Assembly (NCBI GenBank): GCA_900554465.1
Contig: USHF01000114.1
Span: 1-5,110 of the forward strand
Source: an uncultured Collinsella sp.
GTDB taxonomy: Bacteria; Actinomycetota; Coriobacteriia; Coriobacteriales; Coriobacteriaceae
Length of the DNA stretch: 5,110 bases
Reading direction: 5' to 3'
Shown here: positions 1 through 5,061 of the stretch, piece after piece
How the letters are laid out: every line of letters starts with the position of its first letter
Position numbering within the stretch: the first letter of the stretch is position 1
The notes under the pieces: model-generated
Database searches by the model: none
Seen by the model: the letters and a program-made list of their open reading frames with translations, nothing else
Told to the model about the DNA's origin: nothing
Translations under genes and position numbers: made by a program

Positions 1-50
1 GATCTACACGTAAGGAGTCGTCGGCAGCGTCAGATGTGTATAAGAGACAG
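1..50 (+). other. Illumina Nextera i5 (P5-side) adapter, synthetic
   Basis: This is not genomic DNA. Bases 1-9 (GATCTACAC) are the end of the P5 primer. Bases 10-17 (GTAAGGAG) are an 8-base i5 index, matching the one I know as N/S505. Bases 18-31 (TCGTCGGCAGCGTC) are the read-1 primer site, and bases 32-50 (AGATGTGTATAAGAGACAG) are the 19-base Tn5 mosaic end. The genomic insert starts at base 51. The first roughly 20 bases of P5 are missing. The gpmI reading frame stays open through this adapter on the minus strand, so a gene caller can add false residues to the protein. Confidence 0.99.
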
Positions 51-1273
51 CCGGTGTGACCAACCATGTCGCAGTTTGCGAAGTTCACGATGTAGAAATC
101 AGCGCGATCCTCGTTGATGGCGGCGACAAGCTTCTCGGTAACCTCGGGAGCGCTCATCTCAGGTTGCAGGTCGTAGGTAGCGACCTTGGGAGAAGCGACG
201 AGCACGCGCTCCTCGCCCTCCTTGGGCTCCTCGATGCCGCCGTTGAGGAAGAACGTCACGTGGGCGTACTTCTCGGTCTCGGCGGTGTGCAGCTGCTTCA
301 GGCCATTGGCGGCGATAACGTCGGCCAGAACGTTCTCGGGGAACGTCTTGGGGAAGGCGACCTCGACGTCAAACGTCGGGTCGTACTCGGTCATCGTCAC
401 AAAGTGCGAAAGCTTGATCTGCTCGCGCTCAAAGCCGTCGAACTCCTTGTCCGTGAACACGCGAGTCATCTGACGAGCGCGGTCGGGACGGAAGTTGAAG
501 AAGATGGCCGCGTCGCCCTCGTGGATGCCCTCGTTGTGGGCAGCGAAGGGCTCGACGAACTCGTCGCCGCGCGGATCCTTCTCGTAGTAGGCCTTGATAC
601 CGGCAACAGGGTCGGTATCGGCATCGGATGCGTTGACCATGACATCGTAGGCGCGCTGGATGCGCTCCCAACGGTTGTCGCGGTCCATGGCGCAATAACG
701 GCCCGAGACGGTGGCAACGCGAGCGTCGCAACCGGTCTCCTCGGAGATCTTAGCCAGGAAGGCGCAGAACTCACTCATGTAACCGGCACCGGACTGCGGG
801 TCAACGTCGCGACCATCCATGAAGGCGTGGACGCGAACGGTCTTGACACCGTGCTCGGCAGCCATCTTGACCAGAGCCTCGACGTGGCTCATATGAGAAT
901 GAACACCGCCAGGGCTCATAAGGCCCATGAGGTGGAGAGTCTTGCCGTCAGCCTTGACGTCGTCCATAGCCTTGACGAAGACCTCGTTCTTGGCGATGGA
1001 GCCGTCCTTGATGGCATTGTTGATGCGCGAAAGCTCCTGGAACACGATGCGGCCGGCACCGATGTTGAGGTGACCCACCTCGGAGTTGCCCATCTGGCCA
1101 TCGGGAAGACCCACGTCCTCGCCCGAAGCGCCGAGCGTGGTGTGGGGGTACTTCTCGTACAGGCTATCGAGGAAGGGCGTCTTGGCAGCGGCGACGGCGT
1201 TCTCGCCATCGGCCGGAGCCAGGCCGCAACCATCCATGATGATCAGGAGTGCAGGAAGATGACGCTGTGCCAT
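51..1273 (-). CDS. gpmI: 2,3-bisphosphoglycerate-independent phosphoglycerate mutase, 3' end missing
   Basis: Cytoplasmic, metal-dependent (Mn2+) enzyme interconverting 3-phosphoglycerate and 2-phosphoglycerate through a phosphoserine intermediate, without a 2,3-bisphosphoglycerate cofactor. I translated the minus frame by hand from the ATG at 1273. It gives 407 full codons, then runs into the adapter at base 50. Visible family hallmarks are D14 in an IIMDG start, the nucleophile S64 in GQMGNSEVGHLNIGAGR, SPGGVHSH (H125), DGRD (153-156), GRYCAMDRD (R192, R198), FFNFRPDR (R262, R265), K335 and the metal motif DMVGHT (D402, H406). The family is usually about 510 residues. About 100 are therefore missing, including the remaining metal ligands (a D-H pair and a later His); this is loss at the fragment edge, not a broken gene. 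The start lies 5 bases after the tpiA stop. The only nearby purine-rich sequence, AGGA, sits 3 bases from the ATG, so translation is probably coupled to tpiA. Confidence 0.97.
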
Positions 1274-1278
1274 ATGTC

Positions 1279-2046
1279 CTACTCGCCTGCCTTGACGACC
1301 ATAGAGGCGAAGTCGGCAGCCTTGAGCGAAGCGCCGCCCACGAGGGCGCCGTCGACGTCGGGCTTGGCGACGAGCTCGGCGATGTTGCCGGGCTTGGCAG
1401 AGCCACCATAGAGAACGCGGATGCCGTCGGCGAGCTCCTCACCGAACATCTCCTTGAGGGTCTCACGGATAGCGCCGCAGACCTCCTGAGCGTCCTCGGC
1501 GGTAGCGGTCTTGCCGGTGCCGATGGCCCAGATGGGCTCGTAGGCGACGACGACCTGCTTGGGGCAAGTGATCTCGAGACCAGCAAGACCAGCCTTGACC
1601 TGGTTCACGACGTGCTCGACATAGGTGCCGGCCTCGCGGACCTCAAGGGACTCGCCGCAGCAGAAGACAGGAACAAGACCGGCGGCAACGAGGGCCTTGG
1701 CCTTCTTGTTCTGATCCTCGTCGGTCTCGTGGAAGTAATCACGACGCTCGGAGTGACCGATGATGCAGTAGGTGCAGCCAGCGGACTTGAGCATGTCGCA
1801 AGAAGACTCACCGGTGAAGGCACCCTTGGCCTCCCAGTACACGTTCTGTGCACCGAGGGCGATGGGGGCAGCCTGAATACGGTCATGAACCGTGGTGATG
1901 TCGATGGTCGGAGGGCAGACGAGCACCTCGACGCCAGACGGAACCTCGGGCAGAGCCTGAGCCAGCTCGTCGGCGAGCTTGGCGGCCTCGGCGACGTCGT
2001 TGTTCATCTTCCAGTTACCAGCGATAAGAAGGGTGCGATTAGGCAT
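1279..2046 (-). CDS. tpiA: Triose-phosphate isomerase
   Basis: Cytoplasmic TIM-barrel enzyme interconverting dihydroxyacetone phosphate and glyceraldehyde 3-phosphate. The protein is 255 residues, a normal full length. All active-site elements are present: AGNWKMN (N11, K13), the electrophile H98 in IIGHSERR, the catalytic base E170 followed by the loop-6 hinge in AYEPIWAIGTGKTA, and the phosphate-binding YGGS (213-216). The ATG at 2046 was chosen because MPNRTLLIAGNWKMN begins exactly where the family begins; an upstream in-frame ATG at 2109 would add 21 unrelated residues and lies deep inside pgk. A GGAGG at 2056-2060, encoded within pgk, is 9 bases upstream. The first 8 bases (ATGCCTAA) overlap the end of pgk including its TAA, so the two are probably translationally coupled. 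The stop is TAG. Confidence 0.99.
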   Translation of the reverse strand: MPNRTLLIAGNWKMNNDVAEAAKLADELAQALPEVPSGVEVLVCPPTIDITTVHDRIQAAPIALGAQNVYWEAKGAFTGESSCDMLKSAGCTYCIIGHSERRDYFHETDEDQNKKAKALVAAGLVPVFCCGESLEVREAGTYVEHVVNQVKAGLAGLEITCPKQVVVAYEPIWAIGTGKTATAEDAQEVCGAIRETLKEMFGEELADGIRVLYGGSAKPGNIAELVAKPDVDGALVGGASLKAADFASMVVKAGE

Positions 2047-3229
2047 CGAGAAGCGCCTCCACTCCGGGCAGGGCCTTACCCTCGACGAGCTCCATGGAAG
2101 CGCCACCACCGGTAGAGATCCAGCTCATCTTGTCGGCCAGGTTGAACTTGTTGACGGCTGCGACAGAGTCGCCACCACCGATGATCGAGGTGCAATCAGC
2201 CTCGGCGACAGCCTCGGCGATAGCCTGGGTGCCGTGAGCGAAGTTATCGAACTCGAAGACGCCCATGGGGCCATTCCAGAACACAGTCTTGGCACCCTTG
2301 ACAGCCTCGGCGTAGAGCTCCTCGGTCTTGGGGCCGATGTCCATACCCTCACGGTCGTCGGGGATAGCGTCGGAAGCGACAACCTCGGGGACAGCATCCT
2401 CGCCAAAGTGATCAGCAACGCGGTTGTCGATGGGGAGCAGGATCTTGACGCCCTTCTCCTCGGCCTTCTTGAGCATCTCACCGGCGCGCTCGACCCAGTC
2501 CTCTTCCTTGAGGGACTGACCGACGGACAGGCCCTGAGCCAGGAAGAAGGTGTAGGCCATGCCGCCACCGATGATCAGGGTATCAGCGGAGTCGATGAGG
2601 TGATCGAGAACGCCGATCTTGGAGGAAACCTTGGAACCGCCGACGATGGCGACGAAGGGGCGCTCGGGCTCGGCGAAGATGCCGGTCAGCGTGTCGACCT
2701 CCTTCTCGAGCAGGAAGCCGGCGACGGCAGGCAGGTAAGCGGCGGGGCCCACGACGGAACCCTGGGCGCGGTGTGCGGTGCCGAAGGCATCGAGAACGAA
2801 GACGTCACCATAGGAAGCGAGCTTCTTGGCGATCTCGGGATCGTTCTTCTTCTCACGCTTGTCAAAACGGACGTTCTCGAGAACGAGGACCTTGCCCGGC
2901 TCGACGGCGGCGACAGCCTCGGCGGCCTTCTCGCCATACGTGTCGGCAACAAAAGCAACGTCAAGGCCAGAGAGCTCAGCGAGCTTCTTGGCGACAGGCT
3001 CGAGGGAAAGCTCGGGCTGGAAGCCAGTGCCCTCAGGACGGCCGAGGTGGCTCATGAGGATGACGCGAGCGTTGTGCTCAACGAGGTAGTTGATGGTGGG
3101 CAGGGCAGCCTTGATACGGGTGGTGTCGCCAACGACGCCATCCTTGATAGGCACGTTGAAGTCAACGCGGACGAGAACGCGCTTGCCGTCGACATCGATG
3201 TCGCGGACGGTCTTCTTGGTAAAGGCCAT
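2039..3229 (-). CDS. pgk: Phosphoglycerate kinase
   Basis: Cytoplasmic two-domain hinge enzyme transferring phosphate from 1,3-bisphosphoglycerate to ADP, giving ATP and 3-phosphoglycerate. The protein is 396 residues, the typical bacterial length. N-domain substrate residues are visible in RVDFNVP (21-27; D23, N25), R38, HLGRP (61-65), ENVRF (118-122) and TAHR (R154). The C-domain nucleotide site has VGGSKVSSKI (K200, K204), GGGMA (221-225), FWNGPMGVFE (317-326), GGGDSV (351-356) and STGGGASMELVEG (372-384). The start at 3229 (MAFTKKTVRD) matches the family N-terminus and has an AAAGG 11 bases upstream. An in-frame ATG at 3265 would add 12 residues encoded by the upstream inverted repeat and has no clear ribosome site. 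The TAA stop overlaps the tpiA start. A hairpin terminator lies between gap and pgk, so pgk is expressed by read-through or from a promoter I cannot identify with confidence. Confidence 0.99.
   Translation of the reverse strand: MAFTKKTVRDIDVDGKRVLVRVDFNVPIKDGVVGDTTRIKAALPTINYLVEHNARVILMSHLGRPEGTGFQPELSLEPVAKKLAELSGLDVAFVADTYGEKAAEAVAAVEPGKVLVLENVRFDKREKKNDPEIAKKLASYGDVFVLDAFGTAHRAQGSVVGPAAYLPAVAGFLLEKEVDTLTGIFAEPERPFVAIVGGSKVSSKIGVLDHLIDSADTLIIGGGMAYTFFLAQGLSVGQSLKEEDWVERAGEMLKKAEEKGVKILLPIDNRVADHFGEDAVPEVVASDAIPDDREGMDIGPKTEELYAEAVKGAKTVFWNGPMGVFEFDNFAHGTQAIAEAVAEADCTSIIGGGDSVAAVNKFNLADKMSWISTGGGASMELVEGKALPGVEALLDA
2056..2060 (-). promoter_or_regulatory. Shine-Dalgarno of tpiA, inside the pgk coding region
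   Basis: The minus strand reads GGAGG, 9 bases before the ATG at 2046. It lies in the last codons of pgk (GVEALLDA) and fixes the tpiA start. Ribosomes finishing pgk would uncover it, which fits the 8-base gene overlap. Confidence 0.8.
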
Positions 3230-3237
3230 GTTTGCTT

Positions 3238-3245
3238 CTACCTTT
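3238..3245 (-). promoter_or_regulatory. Shine-Dalgarno of pgk
   Basis: The minus strand reads AAAGGTAG, with the AAAGG core (3241-3245) 11 bases before the ATG at 3229. It sits in the 9-base string TACGAAAGG, which is also found at the gap ribosome site. The match to AAAGGAGG is partial and the spacing slightly long, but it supports the start at 3229 over the one at 3265. Confidence 0.65.
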
Positions 3246-3252
3246 CGTACGT

Positions 3253-3275
3253 GTCTGCCTCCCATTACGGCAGAC
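3253..3275 (-). repeat. 7-bp inverted repeat in the pgk leader
   Basis: Arms GTCTGCC and GGCAGAC are perfect inverted copies separated by 9 bases. The repeat lies between the gap terminator and the pgk ribosome site, 24 bases upstream of the pgk ATG. No T-run follows on the minus strand, so it is not a second terminator. It could be an RNA hairpin that stabilises the processed or read-through pgk message, or a protein-binding dyad. The symmetry is seen directly; the role is unknown. Confidence 0.6.
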
Positions 3276-3283
3276 GATTTCCT

Positions 3284-3332
3284 ATAAAAAGGGCGCGACC
3301 CTAGGGTGTAAGCCCTATGAGGCCGCGCCCTT
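3284..3332 (-). terminator. Intrinsic terminator after gap
   Basis: On the minus strand, AAGGGCGCG pairs perfectly with CGCGCCCTT (outer stem 3324-3332 with 3289-3297). Inside it is a second stem, TAGGG with CCCTA (3313-3317 with 3302-3306), around a 6-base loop. The stem runs into TTTTT then ATAGG, a classical rho-independent layout, starting 37 bases after the gap stop. On the plus strand the stem is followed by TTCTTT, so it could also act weakly in reverse. Placed between gap and pgk, it probably makes gap mRNA more abundant than pgk-tpiA-gpmI mRNA. Confidence 0.85.
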
Positions 3333-3369
3333 CTTTAGACGCTCAACGAGCTATTCGCTAAAAGCTAAA

Positions 3370-4395
3370 TTAAGCAACGAACTTCTCGAAGTACTTGATG
3401 GTGCGGACCATCTGAGAGGTGTAGGAGTTCTCGTTGTCGTACCAAGAGGTGACCTGAACGAGGGTCTGGCCGTTGCCGAGATCAGAGCACATGGTCTGAG
3501 TGGCGTCGAAGATGGAGCCGTGGGTCTCGCCGACGATGTCGCGGGAGACGATCTGGTCCTCGTTGTAGGCGAAGGTATCGGGGATGGTCTCGGCGTAGGC
3601 CTTCATGGCAGCGTTGACCTCGTCGACGGTGACCTTCTTGTCAACGACGGCGTAGAGGTTGGTCAGCGAGCCGGTCGGCGTCGGGACGCGCTGGGCGGCA
3701 CCGATGAGCTTGCCGTTGAGCTCGGGGAGAACCAGGCCGATGGCCTTGGCAGCGCCCGTGGTGTTCGGGACGATGTTCTCGGAGCAGGCGCGGGAGCGAC
3801 GGAAGTTGCCCTTGCGCTGCGGGCCGTCGAGCGGCATCTGGTCGCCGGTGAAGGCGTGGATGGTGGTCATGATGCCGGAGACGATGGGAGCGAAGTCGTT
3901 CAGACCCTTGGCCATCGGGGCGAGGCAGTTGGTGGTGCAGGAAGCAGCGGAGATGATGTTGTCCTCAGCGGTCAGCGTCTCATGGTTGACGTTGTACACG
4001 ATGGTGGGCAGATCGCTGCCGGCCGGAGCGGAGATGACGACCTTCTTGGCGCCAGCGTTGATGTGGGCCTGAGCCTTAGCCTTGCTGGTGTAGAAGCCGG
4101 TGCACTCGAGAACGACGTCGACGTCGAGGTCGCCCCAAGGCAGGTTGTTGGCGTCGGCCTCCTTGTAGATCTTGATCTCCTTGCCGTCAACGGTGATGGA
4201 ATCCTCGCCAGCGACGACCTCGTGATCGCGAGCATAGTTGCCCTGCGTGGAGTCGTACTTCAGCAGGTAAGCGAGCATATCGGGAGAGGTGAGGTCGTTG
4301 ATAGCGACGATCTCGGAGCCCTCATGACCGAACATCTGGCGGAAGGCCAGACGACCGATGCGACCGAAGCCGTTAATAGCAACCTTTACTGCCAT
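3370..4395 (-). CDS. gap: Glyceraldehyde-3-phosphate dehydrogenase, type I, NAD-dependent
   Basis: Cytoplasmic tetrameric enzyme that oxidatively phosphorylates glyceraldehyde 3-phosphate to 1,3-bisphosphoglycerate, reducing NAD+. The protein is 341 residues, slightly above the usual 330-338. The N-terminal Rossmann fold is marked by INGFGRIGRLAFRQ (7-20), and D34 in AINDL suggests NAD rather than NADP preference. The catalytic segment SAASCTTNCLAP gives nucleophile C153 with partner H180 (TTIHAFTGDQ). The substrate region has RRSRA (199-203) and NIVPNTTGAAKAIG (207-220), followed by WYDNE near the C-terminus (318-322). The ATG at 4395 was chosen because MAVKVAINGFGRIG is the family start and AAAGGAG lies 5 bases upstream; the in-frame start at 4497 would add 34 residues translated from AT-rich promoter DNA. 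The gene follows whiA after 193 bases and is followed by a terminator, so it is probably also transcribed on its own. Confidence 0.99.
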   Translation of the reverse strand: MAVKVAINGFGRIGRLAFRQMFGHEGSEIVAINDLTSPDMLAYLLKYDSTQGNYARDHEVVAGEDSITVDGKEIKIYKEADANNLPWGDLDVDVVLECTGFYTSKAKAQAHINAGAKKVVISAPAGSDLPTIVYNVNHETLTAEDNIISAASCTTNCLAPMAKGLNDFAPIVSGIMTTIHAFTGDQMPLDGPQRKGNFRRSRACSENIVPNTTGAAKAIGLVLPELNGKLIGAAQRVPTPTGSLTNLYAVVDKKVTVDEVNAAMKAYAETIPDTFAYNEDQIVSRDIVGETHGSIFDATQTMCSDLGNGQTLVQVTSWYDNENSYTSQMVRTIKYFEKFVA

Positions 4396-4400
4396 TGTGT

Positions 4401-4407
4401 CTCCTTT
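4401..4407 (-). promoter_or_regulatory. Shine-Dalgarno of gap
   Basis: The minus strand reads AAAGGAG, 5 bases from the ATG at 4395. It is the strongest ribosome site in the window, as expected for an abundant enzyme, and it decides the start. Its AAGG can pair with CCTT 4 bases upstream (see the leader structure). Confidence 0.9.
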
Positions 4408-4447
4408 CGTAAGGCCCCCGCAAGCTACAGCGCCTGCCGTTGAGGCC
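4403..4447 (-). promoter_or_regulatory. Foldable 5' leader of gap (candidate structure)
   Basis: Three nested or adjacent pairings are possible in the minus-strand RNA. GGCCTC (4442-4447) can pair with GGGGCC (4413-4418), using one G-U pair. Inside that, GCAGGC (4432-4437) can pair with GCTTGC (4420-4425) around a 6-base loop, also with one G-U pair. Immediately downstream, CCTT-ACGA-AAGG (4403-4414) forms a 4-bp hairpin covering most of the ribosome site. The last and the first share bases 4413-4414, so they compete. I do not recognise a known riboswitch. The pairings are read directly; regulation is inference. Confidence 0.4.
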
Positions 4448-4467
4448 CACAAACTAACCACTCGCCT

Positions 4468-4497
4468 AATATACCTTTTTTTTGGCTTGAATTTCAC
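4468..4497 (-). promoter_or_regulatory. Probable sigma-70-type promoter of gap
   Basis: The minus strand has GTGAAA (4492-4497, 4 of 6 to TTGACA), an 18-base spacer containing a run of eight A, and TATATT (4468-4473, 5 of 6 to TATAAT). Transcription would start near 4461, giving a leader of about 65 bases before gap. It is the best such pair in the AT-rich whiA-gap gap; the -35 is weak. Confidence 0.5.
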
Positions 4498-4513
4498 GAG
4501 AATGCTCGAAATT
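4490..4513 (-). repeat. Imperfect dyad overlapping the gap -35 element
   Basis: Plus-strand AATTT-CA-CGAG-AATG-CTCG-AAATT is an inverted repeat of 9 paired bases per arm, interrupted by a 2-base bulge, around a 4-base centre. It covers the proposed -35 hexamer at 4492-4497, a position where a bound repressor would block the promoter. No regulator is identified. Confidence 0.45.
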
Positions 4514-4526
4514 GAAAATCAAATTT

Positions 4527-4545
4527 GCGTTAAAACGCTTTAACG
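4527..4545 (-). promoter_or_regulatory. Operator-like palindrome upstream of the gap promoter
   Basis: The minus strand reads CGTTAAAGCGTTTTAACG at 4528-4545: 18 bases centred on CG, with 8 of 9 positions symmetric in each half. A second overlapping dyad, GCGTTTTAACGC, spans 4527-4538. An even palindrome with a central CG and A/T-rich flanks is the general form of LacI/GalR/CcpA-family operators, but I cannot name the regulator. The centre is about 75 bases upstream of the proposed gap start site. It is AT-rich and lacks a clean T-run, so it is a poor candidate for the whiA terminator. Confidence 0.45.
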
Positions 4546-4557
4546 TATAAAACAGCA

Positions 4558-4589
4558 GTTAAACCACCATAAAAGCTATTGCGTTAAAC
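4558..4589 (-). repeat. Direct repeats of a GTTTAAC half-site after whiA
   Basis: On the minus strand GTTTAAC occurs at 4583-4589, touching the whiA stop codon, and again at 4558-4564, 25 bases apart. The same element, less one base, forms the arm of the palindrome at 4528-4545, 29 bases further on. They may be extra half-sites for the same factor, or chance similarity in AT-rich DNA. Confidence 0.35.
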
Positions 4590-5061
4590 TACCCGCTTGC
4601 TTCAATGAGCTTTTCAAGGCGCAAAACACGGTGATACAAGGCCGACTTCGACAAAGGAGGGTCGGCCATTTCCCCCAAATCTCGCAGTGAGAGATCGGGG
4701 TAACGCTCGCGTAAGTCACAAAAAACTGCCAGAGCGTCCGGCAGCGTTTCGCGCAAACCGCGCCGATCAAGCTCATCGATGAGCGCAAGCTGATGTTGGG
4801 CGGCACCGGCACTTCTGGTCTGGTTGGCAAGCTCTGCGTTCACGCGACGATTCACGTCGTTCTTCACCAGCTTAACCGCGCGGGCCTCTTCAATCTCGGC
4901 AACGCTGCGCTTGGCGCCAATCAGCTGTAACAGACGTTTAATCTCCTCGGCACTCTTGATGTACACGGCATACGAGCCGCGACGCGCATTGACGCGGGCG
5001 TGAACTCCAATCTGCTCCAGAAGGTCGCAAAGTCCCTTTGCATACTCCTCGCCCTGAACCG
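4589..5061 (-). CDS. whiA: Sporulation-type regulator WhiA, C-terminal half only
   Basis: WhiA is a DNA-binding regulator conserved across Gram-positive bacteria, controlling sporulation septation and FtsZ in Streptomyces and acting more broadly in cell division elsewhere. The frame gives 156 complete codons before the fragment ends at 5061; full WhiA is about 310-330 residues, so the N-terminal half is missing. The first part (RRGSYAVYIKSAEEIKRLLQ) is the end of the degenerate LAGLIDADG-like domain. It is followed by KNDVNRRVNAELAN, a WhiA signature, and the C-terminal helix-turn-helix LSLRDLGEMADPPLSKSALYHR with the final RVLRLEKL helix. The reading frame meets a stop inside the adapter (5069-5071), so the GTG at 4966 can look like a start; it is an internal valine codon. 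The gene uses TTA leucine codons and is less biased than the glycolytic genes. Its neighbour gap is the usual actinobacterial partner. No good terminator separates them. Confidence 0.93.

Noticed and set aside
56..1411. Plus-strand open frame of 451 codons
   Set aside because: It is the codon-register antisense of gpmI and the end of tpiA, has low-complexity V/L/G/D/E-rich content and no recognisable domain; the minus strand carries a clear enzyme.
1979..3304. Plus-strand open frame of 441 codons
   Set aside because: It is the antisense shadow of pgk, open because the sense gene avoids TTA, CTA and TCA codons.
3276..3312. A separate pgk promoter within the terminator (CTTACA with TTTATA or TATAGG)
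   Set aside because: The hexamers match poorly, the spacing to TATAGG is 20 bases, and the A/T-rich part is explained by the terminator T-run.
3232..4443. Plus-strand open frame of 403 codons
   Set aside because: It is the antisense shadow of gap and starts inside the terminator spacer; it has no family motifs or plausible ribosome site.
4396..4497. Extended GAPDH starting at 4497 with 34 extra residues
   Set aside because: The extension is encoded by promoter and leader DNA, does not resemble any GAPDH N-terminus, and the ATG at 4395 has a strong ribosome site at the right distance.
4520..4545. Palindrome at 4528-4545 as the intrinsic terminator of whiA
   Set aside because: The stem is AT-rich and is followed by CAAATTTGATTTTC rather than a clean T-run, so it fits an operator better than a terminator.
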